A DNA stretch of 64,000 bases from Trametes villosa (lineage: Eukaryota; Basidiomycota; Agaricomycetes; Polyporales; Polyporaceae). Location: the NCBI GenBank assembly GCA_002964805.2, contig PUDQ02000049.1, forward strand, positions 124,001-188,000, in the 5' to 3' direction. A program made the translations under genes and the position numbers. Below the pieces are notes generated by a model that was given only the letters and a program-made list of their open reading frames with translations, ran no database searches and was not told the DNA's origin. Below, one piece after another: positions 24,601 through 37,728 of this stretch; the stretch's first letter is position 1, and each line of letters opens with the position of its first letter.

Positions 24601-27600
24601 AATGAAGTTGTAAGTAGCTTCAATGAGGGTTCATTAGAACATGTTACAATTCAGGGTGATTTGGGCCTCAAATGCCAGTAAGCCATGATAAGAACATGTG
24701 CTAATCTTTTGACGGGAAGCGCTCGCGTAACTATCCCTCCCATGTTGACGGCGAGCGCACCTACGGGCCCGCCGAAGGCTAGGCAGTCTATAGCGTATGC
24801 GAAGGGCCTTATAGAAAATGGAGGGCGAGGTCTTGAGAGAAGGTAGTGTCGTAGTAGGACCAGGGGCTTTTTATTGGCGAGCCAGAAGTCGAGAGCCAGG
24901 TATTCGGAACGGACGCCGCCCGTCAATGTTTGCATAACCGCAGCTTCCGGCACTGTACCGGGAAATGATAAGCAATAGCTAGGGCTCACTTGCCCTACCG
25001 TCCGCTGCCTTGTACAGGAATCAGGCCTTGTGGCTGTAGGACTGTGCGGCCGCCCATTAGTCGCAGAGGCATTGAATCAAATAGGTTGTTACAAGGTTAT
25101 AAGCACACTCTCCTAAGGCTTTCTAATGGGGCTTATCTGACGTTCTAATGATCGGCCACCCTAGAGACCCTTACTTACCGAAGCCAGACTTTGATCCAAA
25201 CCCCTCACACTCGAGGGGTTTGTGTCGAACCTACATCGCGAAGAACGTCCACTGCAGTACCTGCAACTACCTGAATGCGCCAAAGGAAGCAGAAAATAGC
25301 CCTAAGCTGAACCGCGCGGGGGACACTATTGGCAGGTCACGCCATCTAGTGACCTCTGTTACTGAGACCCCGGAGAACACCAGACGCCCGCCAAATCCTA
25401 GATCTTGACCTGACCCTGCTCGGCGACGGTACTTCCGTCCTTCCTTTGCGCACGGTCGCCACTTGACCTCCCTCCAGCCCAGCGGTCCCGAAGAGGGCCA
25501 GGTACGCGACATCCTAGCCGGCGTGCCCGCTGCGAGCTCCTGATGCGCCTTGTACTCGCCACTCACCCTCGTCTCGCTCGTCGCGGCGCATCAGGCGTTA
25601 GAACGGTGCGTGTACCTAATAGCACGAGTTTGTGGGCGGCTCGGCGCACGCGACGCACCAAGCGGTACGCCGAGTACGTCACCCCCGCCGCCACATCGCG
25701 TAGCGGCCACTTCTAGCAACTCGCGAATACAAGGTTGCACGTCCGCGTCCACTTCCGCTTCCGCGCCCAAACGGGCGAACAGCCTGCGAGACCCTACCGG
25801 CCCAGCAAGGCAGGCGGGGCACGGCCGCCGGCGCGGAGCTTGAGTTACACACCGCTGGTGTGCGAGCCGCTGCACAGGTGCGCTCCGATGAGCCTCCTTG
25901 CACCCCCATTGATTCTGCATCTCAATGCTCACGACGAACATCATCCAGCAGACTCCCGAGGCACGCCTACATGGATATCTCGACACTGCGATGATGCAAC
26001 CCCACCCGCCCGGCCGCGTGATCAGATTTCCGATCCCGCAGAACGCGCAGGTGGCTTGCAACCGCGCGAGCTCCAAGGTTCGAGGTGGTCGAGTAGAATT
26101 CGGATATCCGGGCGCGCTGGGTGGCTCGTCCTGGACGGTCGCGGGAGAATGCGGCGCGGCGCGTACGTTACCCAAGGACGCCCAGCCCCGAGCGCCGCTG
26201 GGTGCAATTGCGCTAGAAGGACCAAACCGAAAACGAAGGCTCGAGTCGACATCAGCGTTTTCCCGAAACGCGGCGGCCACGCGCCCGCTCGCAGCAGCAG
26301 CAGCGTCTGCAGCAGCGCGGAGACGAGCAAGGCATGCCTGGAAGCAGCGGCCGCGGCCACCTATTCAAATTGTGCGCAGCGGCGCGGGCGCACCGTGGGT
26401 GCACTGCGACAGGCTCGGAGTCGCCCATCGCGGGGTGGTGGACTGGGGCGCGAACCTGGGCCGTGGCCCGTGGCTACCCAGCAAGTCGACGGGCCCCACC
26501 TGCTGCTCGCACCTGCCGCTCTCGTCATCGGGCCCTGAAAGAGGCGTGAGTCGAGTTGTTCGTGCAGGGGTAGACGCGGCGGCCGATTGCCACGGCCACG
26601 GGTGAGGACACTCACCTGGCGCCCTACTCAGCCTCCCTCGGAGTGGAAGGTGGACGGCCGAGATGACGAGATAGCGTTTCCGCTACGACCACCCCCGGAT
26701 GACGCTTGCAGTCGGTCCTAGCCACGCATCGATGGCCCGCACCGGCTCGCCGGCGGGGCTAGAGTGCGCGGGTGTTCTTCGCAGGAATGGTTTCGGAGAG
26801 AACGCGCATTCGGGAACGGCGCGCCCAGCGCGGCGCGAGAACTGCGAGCTTGTTACGCAGACTGCTTCGCCATTCTGCATTCTGATAAGTGCGGCACGGG
26901 AATGTCGGAATGCGCACAGAGATACGGGGCCATGTCCGCAGGTGCCTAGGGGAGCTACTGAGTTACCGGCGTCGCCCAGGAAAGATCGCAGGGTCGGGTT
27001 CGCGTGCGAGCGGCCGCGCGCCGCTCGCACTGCCGGGCGAAGGAGGGCGTCGCGGGGGAGGGAGACGGGCGGAAGGGTGCTCGACGAAGCCAAAACCGGC
27101 ATCCGATCTTCGATGTTTGGCAGTTTCTGTCGACCGCATGTCGCCCGGCGTCCAACACAGCTCCGAATCCAGTTTCCCCGTCCCACCGCGCGTACCCTCA
27201 CCCCCTTCCATCCCATCTCATCCCGTCCTTCGCATCCCCGCAGGAGCCGCCGGGAGAACTGCGATCTCGTCAGCTGCCCCGAGCCCTCTTCCTCGAGTGC
27301 CGCAGCGCCCGCGGTCGCATGTGCTCCCCGCGCCGCATCCGGGCGCAGTCGCCCACGCCGCGCGTGCCTATCGCCGGGAGTCAATGGGCGAGCCCCCGCC
27401 CTGTGCGGCGCGCGTGCACCAGGCCGCTCACGGGGCGTGGCGGACACGCCCCGGGGTGGGTTCGCGAGAGCGATGCGCGTACCGTAAGCCCCCCGCGTCC
27501 ATCAAACGCAAACTCTGATACTCGCCGCGAGCGATGCGAGGCTCGAGCAGGGCCGCCCCCGGTGCGCCCGTCGAATCTCGCTGGGCCGATCGGTGCTGCT

Positions 27601-27603
27601 TAG
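24601..27603. other. Gene-poor region
   Basis: Open frames here (for example 24651-24989 minus and 25735-26538 plus) have no recognisable domain or convincing exon pattern. The GC-rich portion from 25500 onwards resembles the spacer DNA elsewhere in the window. I see nothing that can be assigned. Confidence 0.4.
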
Positions 27604-28008
27604 CTAATTCCTGAGCCAATTCTGACGGTCCCGATACGCAAACGAGCCGTATGGTCCTTCGGCGAATGTGAGCATTCTCCCACTCAGATACCCCTTCCAC
27701 CCGGGCGAACTCACCGTATTCTCCCATGAAGTGATCGAGAAAGCGTCGTCGCGATTACGTGTGGGCCGAATTGACTTGAGTGGACGAATCATGTTGCGGG
27801 CACGAAAGTCTTGAAGCGTTATGCGGATGTTATCGTGTACGCCATGACAGGTTGGAATCCAAATTGACTTCAGCGCCCATACACATCGCGATCGGCACGC
27901 CCACCTCGGACAGACTTGGCGGATGCGCTGCACCGTGATGTATGCGCGGAGTGCAGACGCTATCTCGCAAGAGAATAGGTCGCGTCCTTCACTCCGCACA
28001 TATGCCAC
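27604..28008 (-). pseudogene. F-box-family C-terminal fragment
   Basis: A 134-aa minus frame. Its second half (IRITLQDFRARNMIRPLKS, then ENTVSSPGWKGYLSGRM and SFAYRDRQNWLRN at the stop) resembles the C-terminal tail seen in many agaricomycete F-box proteins, which carry a V/I-TLQDF motif followed by an E-TV...R-LPY/AYR-like segment. No F-box or central region lies upstream within 1 kb. It is read as a detached tail or relic. The family assignment is by eye and uncertain. Confidence 0.35.
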
Positions 28009-31000
28009 GGCTGTGTGATCGCCTCACGGGCGAGCATGCGCCGGGCATGCATTCCTGACCAAGACGAACCACGCGCGGTCCCCGGCTTCTCCTCTCCTGC
28101 GACAATGACGGACGCCGCCCAATCTCCTAAATAAACGGAGTCAGCGCGCACAACGGTATGCATCTAAGATGCGACCCACGAGCATTGCGCCATCCCAGCC
28201 CAGAGCCCCAGCGTACGTACACTCGGTACCCATCTCCCGGCACGAAGAAGGTGCAGCCCGCCCGCCCGGCACGAGCCACGGCCCACCCTACGCCCGCAGT
28301 GCCCTGGCTGAGCGGCGCGAGGTGGGCCGAGGGGCGCTGGGACGCGTTTCAGCGGCTGCGAGTTCGCGGGGAAGCCCCGACCCGTATGAACTTCTTTCCA
28401 TCGCCCAGCTCCGACGCCGGTCGGAACGAACGCGCGTAGTGCGCCCGCGCCTTCTCGGCGGGGGCGGCGGGCGATCGCGCCGGGGGTGAAACGCGACCGC
28501 AGAGCGCGCTGCAGGGGTCCCTCGAATGTTCTCCTCGTCGTATGTGTGCCGCAACGGTCCACGATCTGGTCCAGGAAAGCGCAGTGGGAATGCAGGCACG
28601 CGGTGGCGTGTTGAACCGTTTCGGTGGGATAGGCGCGTAGACATACCGGAATGTGTTCGAGATCTTCAAAATCAGCCACGTCGTATTGGAGCTTCAGCCA
28701 TGACTCACGCTAGCAAGCTTGAGGCGTCCGCACACCCGGCGCCATGCAAGTACGCCTGAGCGTGTACCTGTTCAGATGCTCATACAGATTTCCATAAAAT
28801 CATCCCACGACGGGTGCCGCATATGTCGATACCGAAGATAGCACTCCTGCGCGGTAGAGTACTACATTGTGGTAATATCAGATGAGGCCGCCTTGATTGC
28901 GCGCTGGAAGAAGTAGCAATTCTTAGTCCTCGGAGAGATCTAAGGATGCTCCTACTTACCTGCATAACTTGGCGAAACTGTACAAAAACCACCCAGATAG
29001 CGCTGGATTGAGCCGAGACAGCACCTGCAGACAGTGTGAACTGCAGTAGTGCCCCCTAGACTCAGAGGCCTCAACCAGGACCCAGAAGTTCTACGCTCGG
29101 TTTTCCGAGGCGCAGGCTAGTACTCGAAGCACTGGTTTCAGACATGCTCCGTATGTCGACCGGGGGAACATGGAGAGCCTAAAGTATTCAGATACGTACC
29201 GCGAGGACGAGCTTCTCGACGCTCTCGAAACCCGGCGGTAGGGGCACCCTACGACGAGAGCGCAGTTTCCCGTCCCGCTACGGTATCAAGCCCGGCCGCT
29301 GCGCAGATTCCAGCAAAAAGCCACAAATGAGAGAGAGCATAGATGCGACTGGGTTTGGCACCTATTTGGGGTAGGTAGCATCTCCCGCTCGAACCCGAGA
29401 TGCTGAGATGGCATGCAAGATGACGAAGTACACTGAGCAGGACGAAGGTTGAATGCAAGTACCGTAGCGCCGAGGACAAACAACGCGTACACATCGCCGT
29501 CCCCGGGCGTCTCATCCCTCTCGGCTCACTGCTCAGTGCTTTCGCCTTCAACGCTTCGTCATGCCTCTCTTCCTCCGATGGCAGGTATCGCTCTACCTTC
29601 GGAATACCAACCTTCACGCAAATACACCCACGGCAAAGCTCATTTGACTGCCTCAGCTCTCAGACATCCTTGGGACTACATAGTCGCTAGTGTGGCTCGG
29701 AATCGCTGGTCGGGTGGACGATACTCGTAGGTCCCGGCTTCTCGCAAGCATCCTCCAGCTTTACATCAGTATTGCGGTGAGTGATGCGTGCAGTAGCTAG
29801 CCCGATATGTTTTTACATACCGCCTGGATACAGACTTTTATGAAAGCCAATGCCGCACGCGTTTCTCCCGACGCCACCTGCAGCGCATCGCTGAGCCTGG
29901 CTGTTACGGTCCACATCGCCCGATCCGACTGTCAGCCATAGGTGCGCTTCCTAAGTCTTGTGTGCGCAACTAAACGTCAAGGCTGGGCTAGTAGCTAGCC
30001 GAACGGCACCCGTCCGTCTTCAGGTGAATACTACCGGGCGACAACGCGGTTGAGCCTCCCGACCTCACTCGCGATACACACCCTGTGCACTGCTGTCTCT
30101 CTCCGTCTACGACACGAGGGCGATCTCGAATCTTGACAAGACAATCAGCTAGTCGGATGAGAGGCGTGACTGCGCGCCGGCAGACGGGGAGAGTGCGGGG
30201 AGGCGTCGCCTGGTTCTTTGCGAGTCTGTCCATGGTGAGTACTGCACGCGGACACGAATGTAAAACACACTCACTGATGTTGCCTAACATTGAGGCACTC
30301 ATCAACACCTGTTTTGCACGCGTGCCCCTCGACGCCACCTCAGCCCGCCTCTCCAGCCATTTCCTCGCTTGGAGTACATTATTCAACCCGCCCAGCCCAA
30401 ACCCACTCTGGGGGTACGCTTCGCTATGGATCCTGTGGCTCATGCACGCCCCTAGAAGTTAAGACGCGGCTGGTAGCCAGCGAAGCGGCCCTCCCGCGGG
30501 CGCGATCCCTTTCCATCGGCGACGGGGTCTGGTATTTATAGTCCAGATTCAGCCCACGGTAAGGCACCGGCGTACGCGGTATTCCTAGCCTCTACGCTGC
30601 ACGAGCGCGATCTCGAGGTGCGGAAGGACGGCTCGCCAGGCGAGGGAAAGTCGCAGGTGCACCCCCGTTCAAGCGGCCTTCGTGCGCGCACGGTCCTCGC
30701 CCAATGTCACTCGGACGCAGCCAGACGACGGTGTAGTCAAGCCTCCAGGCTCAGTCCGCGACGAGTGACCGATGCATTGGGTAGCCTACCCTCGCGCGTG
30801 ACATGGGGGAGGTCTCAAGGTGCGAGAGGGCGGCAAGCTCGTCGAGGGTGGGTGCGAGTTTACGAACTGTAGCGGAGCGAGTGCGCGCCGCCCGCTTCGC
30901 TACGAGCTAATCACACTTCAGGACGCATACGGACAGTGATGGTAATGGTAACAGACACAAGTCGTGGATTACACAGTGCGCCCCTACTCTCATGCAATCA

Positions 31001-31183
31001 CCCGTGCGCCGCCGCAGAGCATGGCGCTCGAATAGCGAAGTCGATATCGGTAGTGTTGGTGAGTATACCCGTTCGGGTTGGTCGATAGTCATGAGCGCGT
31101 TGAAGGGATTCTCAGGTGCTACTTGCGCAAGCCTGTCGACGACGGTCGCGTGCCTTCTATGCGCGCCGCCGGCGCGTGTCGTC
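28009..31183. other. Gene-poor region with a CAAACAACGCGTA copy
   Basis: No complete gene is visible. Scattered short frames such as 28164-28679 (minus) and 30085-30462 (plus) lack domains. One copy of the dispersed 13-mer lies at 29477-29489. Confidence 0.35.
29477..29489 (+). repeat. Dispersed 13-mer CAAACAACGCGTA, copy 1
   Basis: Identical to copies at 34920, 38673 and 46970, all in the same orientation. The core contains ACGCGT, the MluI-box sequence bound by MBF-type cell-cycle factors in other fungi. Function unknown. Confidence 0.6.
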
Positions 31184-32497
31184 CTAGAAAATCCGGAAAT
31201 TCGGGTGCTCCAATCGGGATATGAGAGGAAATATGCCTTGCACGTAGCGCTTGATGTCGCGCTGACGCCAGTTCGTTCCGGCGACGGTGGCTTCTAGTTG
31301 AAAGGTGTCCGCTTGCCCCGTGTTGAGCAGGTCAGCGAGGTCATAGTCCAGGGGCTTGACGTTGCGACAGAGCTCAACTAGCCATGGTGGGGCTCGGCTG
31401 TCGCCTCCCCGCCCCGTTACGTCCACTGTGAGCTTGAGGGTGATTCTGGGGTGCGACTTCAGCAGCTTGCGAACGAAATAGGTTGCGGCCCGCATGTCGC
31501 TGGACATTATAGAGCCCGGGGCCACGTCCACGGGGAGGCGAAGGACGAATGTAGAGAGATTCGCGAAGCGGTCGTTCACCAGCATAGGCATTTCATCTGG
31601 GTTCGCCAGGGAGCCTACAACGTTAGCCTACGGACGGCCCTATGCGAGAGACATGGTTTATGGCTTACCAAGCGACGAACCGTACATCAGCCCCTCGATA
31701 GTCATAACGTCTAAAGTCAGGGTTCTGATGCTCTGTCGCGCTTCTCGGAATAGCCACAATGTAGCGTGCGCGCTCCGCCGCGAATCCTGCGTCTGTATGA
31801 GCATCTAATGTGAAGACGGCTTACAGCTCTGGTAGTGCTGCTTACCGTTGTATTGTCGTTCGAGATCCAGACCTCCCGTAACGATAGTGATTCTATCGTG
31901 AACCGTTGCGTATCGAGCGCCGAGCTGGTTGCCGCATTTGTGACTTCGATATTGTCCCAGCGGGCGGACTGCATCTTGAAGTAACACAGGCGTATCCTCC
32001 CAGAAGTGCCAGCATATTTCAGGGAGTCGACGAAGTCTTTCATGCATGCAAAACTGATCGATACCCATATGATAGAAACAAGGTTTGTTAGGGTATTGGT
32101 GTTGTAGACTTTGTGCAGCTCCGCTGGTGACGTGCTCTGGCAAACTGCGACTGCAAGTGTACGCAATTCGTAGGAGTTGTGCACCCTCACTACGGCAGGA
32201 CACTTGCAGGCGTTCGTAGTAAGTGCCAGCATGAAAACAGGCTCTAGAAGTGATACAATGAGTCAGTCGTCCACGGATTTGCTGCACACTCATAGCAGAA
32301 GGGGGTCGGGTGCGAAATGAAGAATGCCGGGGTGGAAATAGAATGCACGCACTGTTTGAGAGCCCAATAGTAGGTCCTCCTGCAGCTAACTGCATCTGCA
32401 GACCGCATTGGTTGGTGCCATACACCTCCAGGATGGCCGCCGGCCGGATCTCAGGTTGGGAGGGATTGCCGAAATCTTCAGATCGACGGCTGAACAT
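31184..32497 (-). CDS. F-box/LRR-like family protein, F-box not visible
   Basis: Four exons (32497-32290, 32243-31846, 31804-31669, 31614-31184) splice in phase to about 390 aa. Introns are 46, 41 and 54 nt, all GT-AG. The middle and C-terminal parts carry the hydrophobic periodicity of fungal F-box/LRR proteins: YELRTLAVAVC, FTIESLSLREVWISN, SIRTLTLDVMTIEGL and FANLSTFVLRLPVD. The C-terminal LISRLEHPNFRIF is also consistent. The N-terminal ~70 residues show no F-box, so the true start may lie further upstream or the F-box may have been lost. Its neighbour at 33227 is a clear F-box gene on the same strand. Exons 3-4 are the best supported part; exon 1 is the weakest. Confidence 0.45.
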
Positions 32498-33226
32498 GAT
32501 CGGGACATGGGGGTTGATATTCTGTGAGCCAGGGATTCGATTTCATTATATAGTAGGCAGAAGGTGGCGGCAAGTGTGGCACGATGGATGGCGAGTTGAG
32601 ACTTGCCTTCATTACTAGCCGCCGCCATACGGTTGAGGCGCGATCCTGTGTGGTGTGCTAGACACCAGTGGCACAGGTGCCACAAGAAGCCGGGAAGCAT
32701 CATGGGAGTAGTCTCGAGAAGACCACTAAGCCTCTGAGTTCCGACTCACCTGAGGCGTTGTTGCCACAAGAGAATGAGAGAGCACGCGCTAAGCGACACT
32801 CAACCTTGTGGTAAGCGCCTTTGAAGCGCCTGTTCTTCTGACAGGCTCGTGGCGATCTCGCGGGCATTCATTTACTGAGAAAGATGAGGAGGAATTTGGG
32901 TAGACACAGAGTAGACGACGACTGAAAGTCCAACTCATAAGTTCCTGGTTATTAGCTAGATAATACTAATGTGTGAATGGTTGACGCACTCACCGAACGG
33001 CGTGCATACTACCATGACACGACGTAAGCGTCGCCATCGGTCACAATTCAAGGTTATAGAGAAGTATCACTCCTCTAGCGAGTCGCTCTCCGACTCTTTC
33101 TCGGGCCAAAAGAAGTTCCTGGATGGGAGATCATCCCTGATATAGTCTGTGAATGAGCCAATATCGGCTCTGCAAGGTTTCAGCAGTGCATCCTTATGCC
33201 GCCCTAGTCGTTATGAGTGGGATATC

Positions 33227-34556
33227 TCACCCATCCGCAAGAATAGTCAGATTCTCAATCAGGCCGGCGGTCGACAGCTTCGGGAAGACTTGAGCAAGGC
33301 ATTCGTTGGCCCGGTCGTTGTCCACAAAGGTACTGTTCATATCGAGCTTGATCTTCTCAAGGTGGGGAAAATGCGGTTGTTTCGCCAGTTCCTCTAGCTC
33401 GGGGTTGAGTACCGCAAGATCGTCGAGGTTCTCCCACTTCGCGACCTCGAATTGGCTAAAGTGTACCGTGATGTTTCGCAGTTCCTGGGCAGAGAGCGCC
33501 CGTAAGAACTTGGGTATCCGTGCTATGAGCGCCGCGTACGGCTCTACGGGCTCCGAAAGCCGTGGGCCGCGAAGATAGATGTCAAGAGTCTCGAGGCTTG
33601 GCAGATCGCAGATGGTGGTACACGGCAAGTCACGGTCTAGTATATGGCATGACGTAGGTCAAAGTGCTTCTGCTCGGCGAGTACAGCCAGGTAAACTCAC
33701 GAAGACTTGGGTTAGTGAAGTAATTAAACGCCCCAAGGTTGATCTTGAGATATGTTAGCGTGCTGGCAAGCACACTCAAGACGAGTCTGTGCCCATCGAG
33801 GTCGATGCGCGCTTGCTCCACTCCCTGGACCCATGCTGAATGTCAAAGATCGAGGCCCGGGTCGAGTATAATCCGCGTACATACCAATCTCTCGATTGTC
33901 TTGTGCGTCTCCATCGCTACTGCAAGTTGCGCAATGGGTGGTAGCGATGCTATCTGCCTGGGGGTTGGCGCCAACAATATCGACTCGACTGAAGCATCCG
34001 GGCTCCGTGATTTGGGATCCGGCCACCAGACACCATCCAAGATCAAGGTGTGAAGCCGAGGAAAGAGCGGCAGCATATCGAAGAGACTCGAAAAACCATT
34101 TGCATTCTGCATCTCCATGTCGAGGATATCGAGCGAGGTGATGGAAGGGGCGGCGAAAGCGGGGGGACGGAAGAACCTGTGATGCGGCACGCACGGAATC
34201 CAACTACCCCAAGACATCTTGAGTGTACGCAGTGATGGAAAGCATGGTACCAATATCGCGAGGAATAGGGGGTAGGCCAGATGAATGGCCTTGTATACTT
34301 CGTGAATGACAACTTTTCGAACGTAGCTGCGAAGGCGTGGGGAAAATGCGAAGTGCCGACGACACAGATAGTACACCTCTGCAGGATTGTCGAAGATTGG
34401 AAACAGTTTCAGCTCCCTGAGGCAGATCGATTGGCAGTGAGGTACCCAGGCGTGGCAGACCAGGGCACAACTCTTCATGGTATCCAACCAGAGGGGATCC
34501 TCCAACACGAAGTCGAGGATCCACTCGACCAGTTCCATGGGGAGTATAGGGGACAT
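33227..34556 (-). CDS. F-box and leucine-rich repeat-like protein
   Basis: Three exons (34556-33885, 33824-33701, 33636-33227) give 401 aa in phase; introns are 60 and 64 nt. Residues ~3-45 form an F-box: ILPMELVEWILDFVLED, then CALVCHAWVPHCQSI. This motif normally binds Skp1 to make an SCF ubiquitin ligase. The rest is a series of LRR-like strands (FPSLRTLKMSW, ITSLDILDMEM, FPRLHTLILDG, LPSLETLDIYL, FPHLEKIKLDM) that would recruit a substrate. The ATG at 34556 is chosen because the F-box follows directly; an upstream ATG at 34796 would add a low-complexity leader. Substrate unknown. Confidence 0.75.
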
Positions 34557-35334
34557 AATCGCGCAGCCAAGTAAGGAGTGAGTAGCAAGGGCGGAATGTG
34601 AGCGTATAAGCAGCGTGCTCTGCGCGGGGCGGTGTCTAGTAGGGTTCGGGCTTCGTCGTCGCCTGTTCATGGCGGCCGCGGCTGCCTCGGTGGTTGAAAG
34701 CGTGAGACTCACTTGGGGTTTACTTTGCGGCCGGGCGCTGCGTCTGTTGTACGATGTACGCGGGACCTCACTCATGCACCACCGTTCAACGTTCACTGTT
34801 CAAAAGACGTCAATAGAAGCTGAGTACAGTGCTGAGTTTATGAGGATCCGTCGTTCGGCTGATGGTGGGTATGTCGGAGCTGCGGCTACAAAGCCGTGTG
34901 CAAGCAATTTGAATCTGAGCAAACAACGCGTACATAATTTCAGCCACCGGCGCCGGCCCGGCCCGGCCTGCCGTGCATAAGCTGGGGGCCACCCGGCCAC
35001 CGCGAGGACTTCTCCCCGGGGTATGTCTCAGCTTCAGGCCGTTCGGACGCGACAGCCCTCTCGCCGTCCTCAGTACGCTCTCTCTGTAGCACACGCAAGT
35101 ATGCAGATAGTCGCCCTCGTGGCGTCGCCGCTGCTCATCCTCGTGCGTCACTCGTCTCAAACTTTCGCGTGAGCACTCTGACGCGATCACCGTGGGATGC
35201 GTGATCTACAGAACCCGCAGTACGACGCTGCCGGCATGATTCGTGTCTCAACCCCGCTTCGTACTACTACTTAGCAGTGTCGAACGCGACCTCGCAGCCC
35301 GCAGCCCACATCACCTATTTTCACCTCATTCAAA
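34557..35334. other. Divergent intergenic region
   Basis: This lies between an F-box gene reading left and an epoxide hydrolase reading right, so it may hold both promoters. It contains one copy of the dispersed 13-mer at 34920-34932. No clear TATA box for either gene. Confidence 0.4.
34920..34932 (+). repeat. Dispersed 13-mer CAAACAACGCGTA, copy 2
   Basis: Exact copy of the motif at 29477, followed by CATAATTT. It is located between divergently transcribed genes. Confidence 0.6.
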
Positions 35335-36978
35335 ATGGCCAGCGCCACGGAACAGCCCTTCACCATCAGCGTGTCCGACGCCGACCTCGAAACGCTCCGC
35401 AAGAAGCTCGAGCTCGCCCGCCTCCCGGATGAGCTCGACGGCGCGGGCTGGGACTACGGTGTCCCACTCGCGGACATCAAGCGTCTCGTCGCGTACTGGA
35501 AAGACAGCTTCGACTGGCGCAAGGCCGAGGCCGAAATCAACAAGGTCCCCATGTTCACGCGCGACGTGGACGTGGACGGCTTCGGCACGCTCAACATCCA
35601 CTACGTCCACCAGAAGAGCGAGGTCAAGAACGCCATTCCGCTCCTCTTCGTCCATGGCTGTACGTTCCTGGCGTGGTTCGCTCTTCGCCGCATGTGCCCG
35701 CGCTAACGCCTGTGTTCCACAGGGCCGGGCGATTTCCTGGAAGCCAAGAAGATACTGCCCATCCTGACAGCGAAGTCCGCTGATCATCCTAGCTTCCATG
35801 TCGTCGCTATCAGCCTCCCCGGCTTCGGTTTCTCTGAGGCACCGAAGAAACCGGGCTTCGCGGGGCGCCAGTATGCGGAGGTACGCCACCGCTCGACCTA
35901 ACATGACTGAGGGAGCTAACAGGGAAGCTAGGTCTTCAACAAGCTCATGGTATCCCTTGGATACGACGAGTATGGTGTGTGCATTCCTAGAGTTCTCGTT
36001 GCACATGTATACTGACGCGCCCCCCTTCAGTCTACCAGGGCGGCGACTGGGGTCATCTCGTACGCGTTCCATTCTCAGGCGCACAGTAGGCCACCACTCT
36101 CATCATGTTCACAGCTCGGTCTTCACGCCGTGACGCACTACGGCCACAAGAACATCAAGGCATGGCACACGAATATGCCCATGTACGTCTCTCCCCTCCC
36201 CTCCCCTTACTCCCGGCTGACATCCGCTTCCCTTATCCAGTAAGGGCGCCCCCTCGCCTCTCTCCCACCCTCTGGTCTTCCTCAACACCCTCCTAATCCC
36301 CTTTAACAAGCCCGCGTTCGCCAAACTCAAGAAGTTGCAGCAGTGGCGCGTGAAGGGCATGGGCTACTACATCGAGCAGGCAACCAAGCCACAGACGCTC
36401 GGGTACAACCTCGCCGACTCGCCCGTCGGCCTCCTCGCATGGATCTACGAGAAGCTCGTGGGATGGTCCGACGCCTATCCCTGGACCGAGGACGAAGGTG
36501 CGCTTCTTTCTTCCGCCACCCTCTCCCCTTTCCCGCCACTTCTCTGCCACGAGAGCCGCGCTCGCTGACACTTGGGGACAGTACTGGAATGGATCTCCAT
36601 CTACTGGTTCTCGCGCGCGGGTCCCGCCGCGGCGGGCCGAATCTACTACGAGATGACGGGTGGGCACTCGTACGACGTTACGCAGGGCGTCGAGTGGAAG
36701 TCTGTCCCCGTCGGCGTCTCATACTTCCCCGGCGAGATCGCGCAGATCCCTAAGTCGTACGTCGCATCTCGTTACTGCTTGCTCTCTTCTGTCGACTCAC
36801 TGTCGCCTCTAGATGGTCGCATATGCTAGGCAAGGTTGTTCTCGAGTCCGAGCACGACAAGGGCGGGCATTTCGCTGCGTTCGAGCAGCCGGAGAAGCTC
36901 GCGGGCGACTTGCGCAAGATGTACGGCAAGGGTGGGCCTGCGCACGGCGTCGTGACAGGCAAAAACGGCTATGACTAG
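35335..36978 (+). CDS. Epoxide hydrolase (alpha/beta hydrolase), copy 1
   Basis: Eight exons (35335-35659, 35723-35880, 35932-35974, 36031-36059, 36115-36182, 36241-36497, 36582-36756, 36813-36978) give 406 aa. Epoxide hydrolases open epoxides to vicinal diols. The N-terminal EHN lid domain (about 10-90) has [15 protein letters not shown] and [12 protein letters not shown]. The oxyanion-hole motif HGWPGDF is near residue 107, and FGFSEAPKKPGFA follows. The nucleophile elbow GGDWG puts the catalytic Asp at 181. The catalytic His is most likely H371 in [13 protein letters not shown]. Cap tyrosines lie in the YWFSRAG and RIYYE segments. There is no signal peptide, so it is probably cytosolic (a soluble-type relative of microsomal enzymes). 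Two close paralogues lie at 39024 and 51700. Substrate unknown; detoxification or secondary metabolism are both plausible. Confidence 0.93.
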
Positions 36979-37110
36979 GTTGAGGCCGCCCACTCCCTCG
37001 CCCTGCTCTGACCGTCTGTGTATCTCGCTCTCCTGACGTAACAGTGGTGTTCCACGCAATATGACTGCATGGCGATTGCGAGCTAACCTACAAATGTGCG
37101 CTCCTGAGTA

Positions 37111-37728
37111 CTACCACGTCTCCTCGTCCGGCTCGAAATCCCGATGCCCATACTCAAACACCCGCGCGCGCATCTCGAAGCCGAGCACGCCGTCCAACGC
37201 CTCCTCCCCTAGCACCGTCTGCCACTGCTCGTCGATGGCGTGTATGTCTCTGTTCCTCACTAACATAGCGCGGTAGATCGTCTTCCCAAGGTCCACGCCA
37301 GGCTCGTCGTTGAGGTGTCCGCCGACGGTGCGCAGGGCCAGCGTGTACCGGAAGTGCTCGCGTATAAAGACGTCGGAGCGGGTGCCTAGGCCGTCGAGCC
37401 GCTCGGGCAAGCCCAGGCCGACTGCTGCCTCGTCAAAAGTGCGTATCCGATAATCGTCCTGTGGACACTGTAAGCATGCAGTAACGTAGCCATAATCGCG
37501 TTCAAGAAGGATATAACTCACGTCGACGTCGACGCTGAACGTGTTCGCACACCACTGGCGATAGAGGTCGCTGCGCATGGCGATGAGGTTCGCAGGGCAA
37601 GCGAAGTCGAGGCTGCCAAAGTCGACAGAGCGTGTTGCCGTCGTCATCGCAATCTGGTAAAGCCGCCTGAGTACCATCCGCACAGAAAGGGCCAGAAACA
37701 GGCAACACCCACGCACATTGTCTTTCAT
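37111..37728 (-). CDS. Unassigned protein, possible HNH-nuclease-family C-terminal part
   Basis: Exons 37728-37522 and 37458-37111 are separated by a 63-nt GT-AG intron and join in phase to about 184 aa. The product has RSVDFGSLDFACPANLIAM, then SDLYRQWCANTFSVDVD joined to DYRIRTFDEAAVGLGLPER, and an acidic end (GHRDFEPDEETW). The asparagine-centred NLIAMRSDLYRQW followed by a DYRIRTF strand resembles the region just after the HNH motif in fungal HNH_2 proteins. The HNH histidines themselves are not seen here. The start at 37728 is uncertain, and the upstream sequence may hold a decayed N-terminal half. Either a truncated gene or the 3' end of a longer unresolved one. Confidence 0.4.
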   Translation of the reverse strand: MKDNVRGCCLFLALSVRMVLRRLYQIAMTTATRSVDFGSLDFACPANLIAMRSDLYRQWCANTFSVDVDVSYILLERDYGYVTACLQCPQDDYRIRTFDEAAVGLGLPERLDGLGTRSDVFIREHFRYTLALRTVGGHLNDEPGVDLGKTIYRAMLVRNRDIHAIDEQWQTVLGEEALDGVLGFEMRARVFEYGHRDFEPDEETW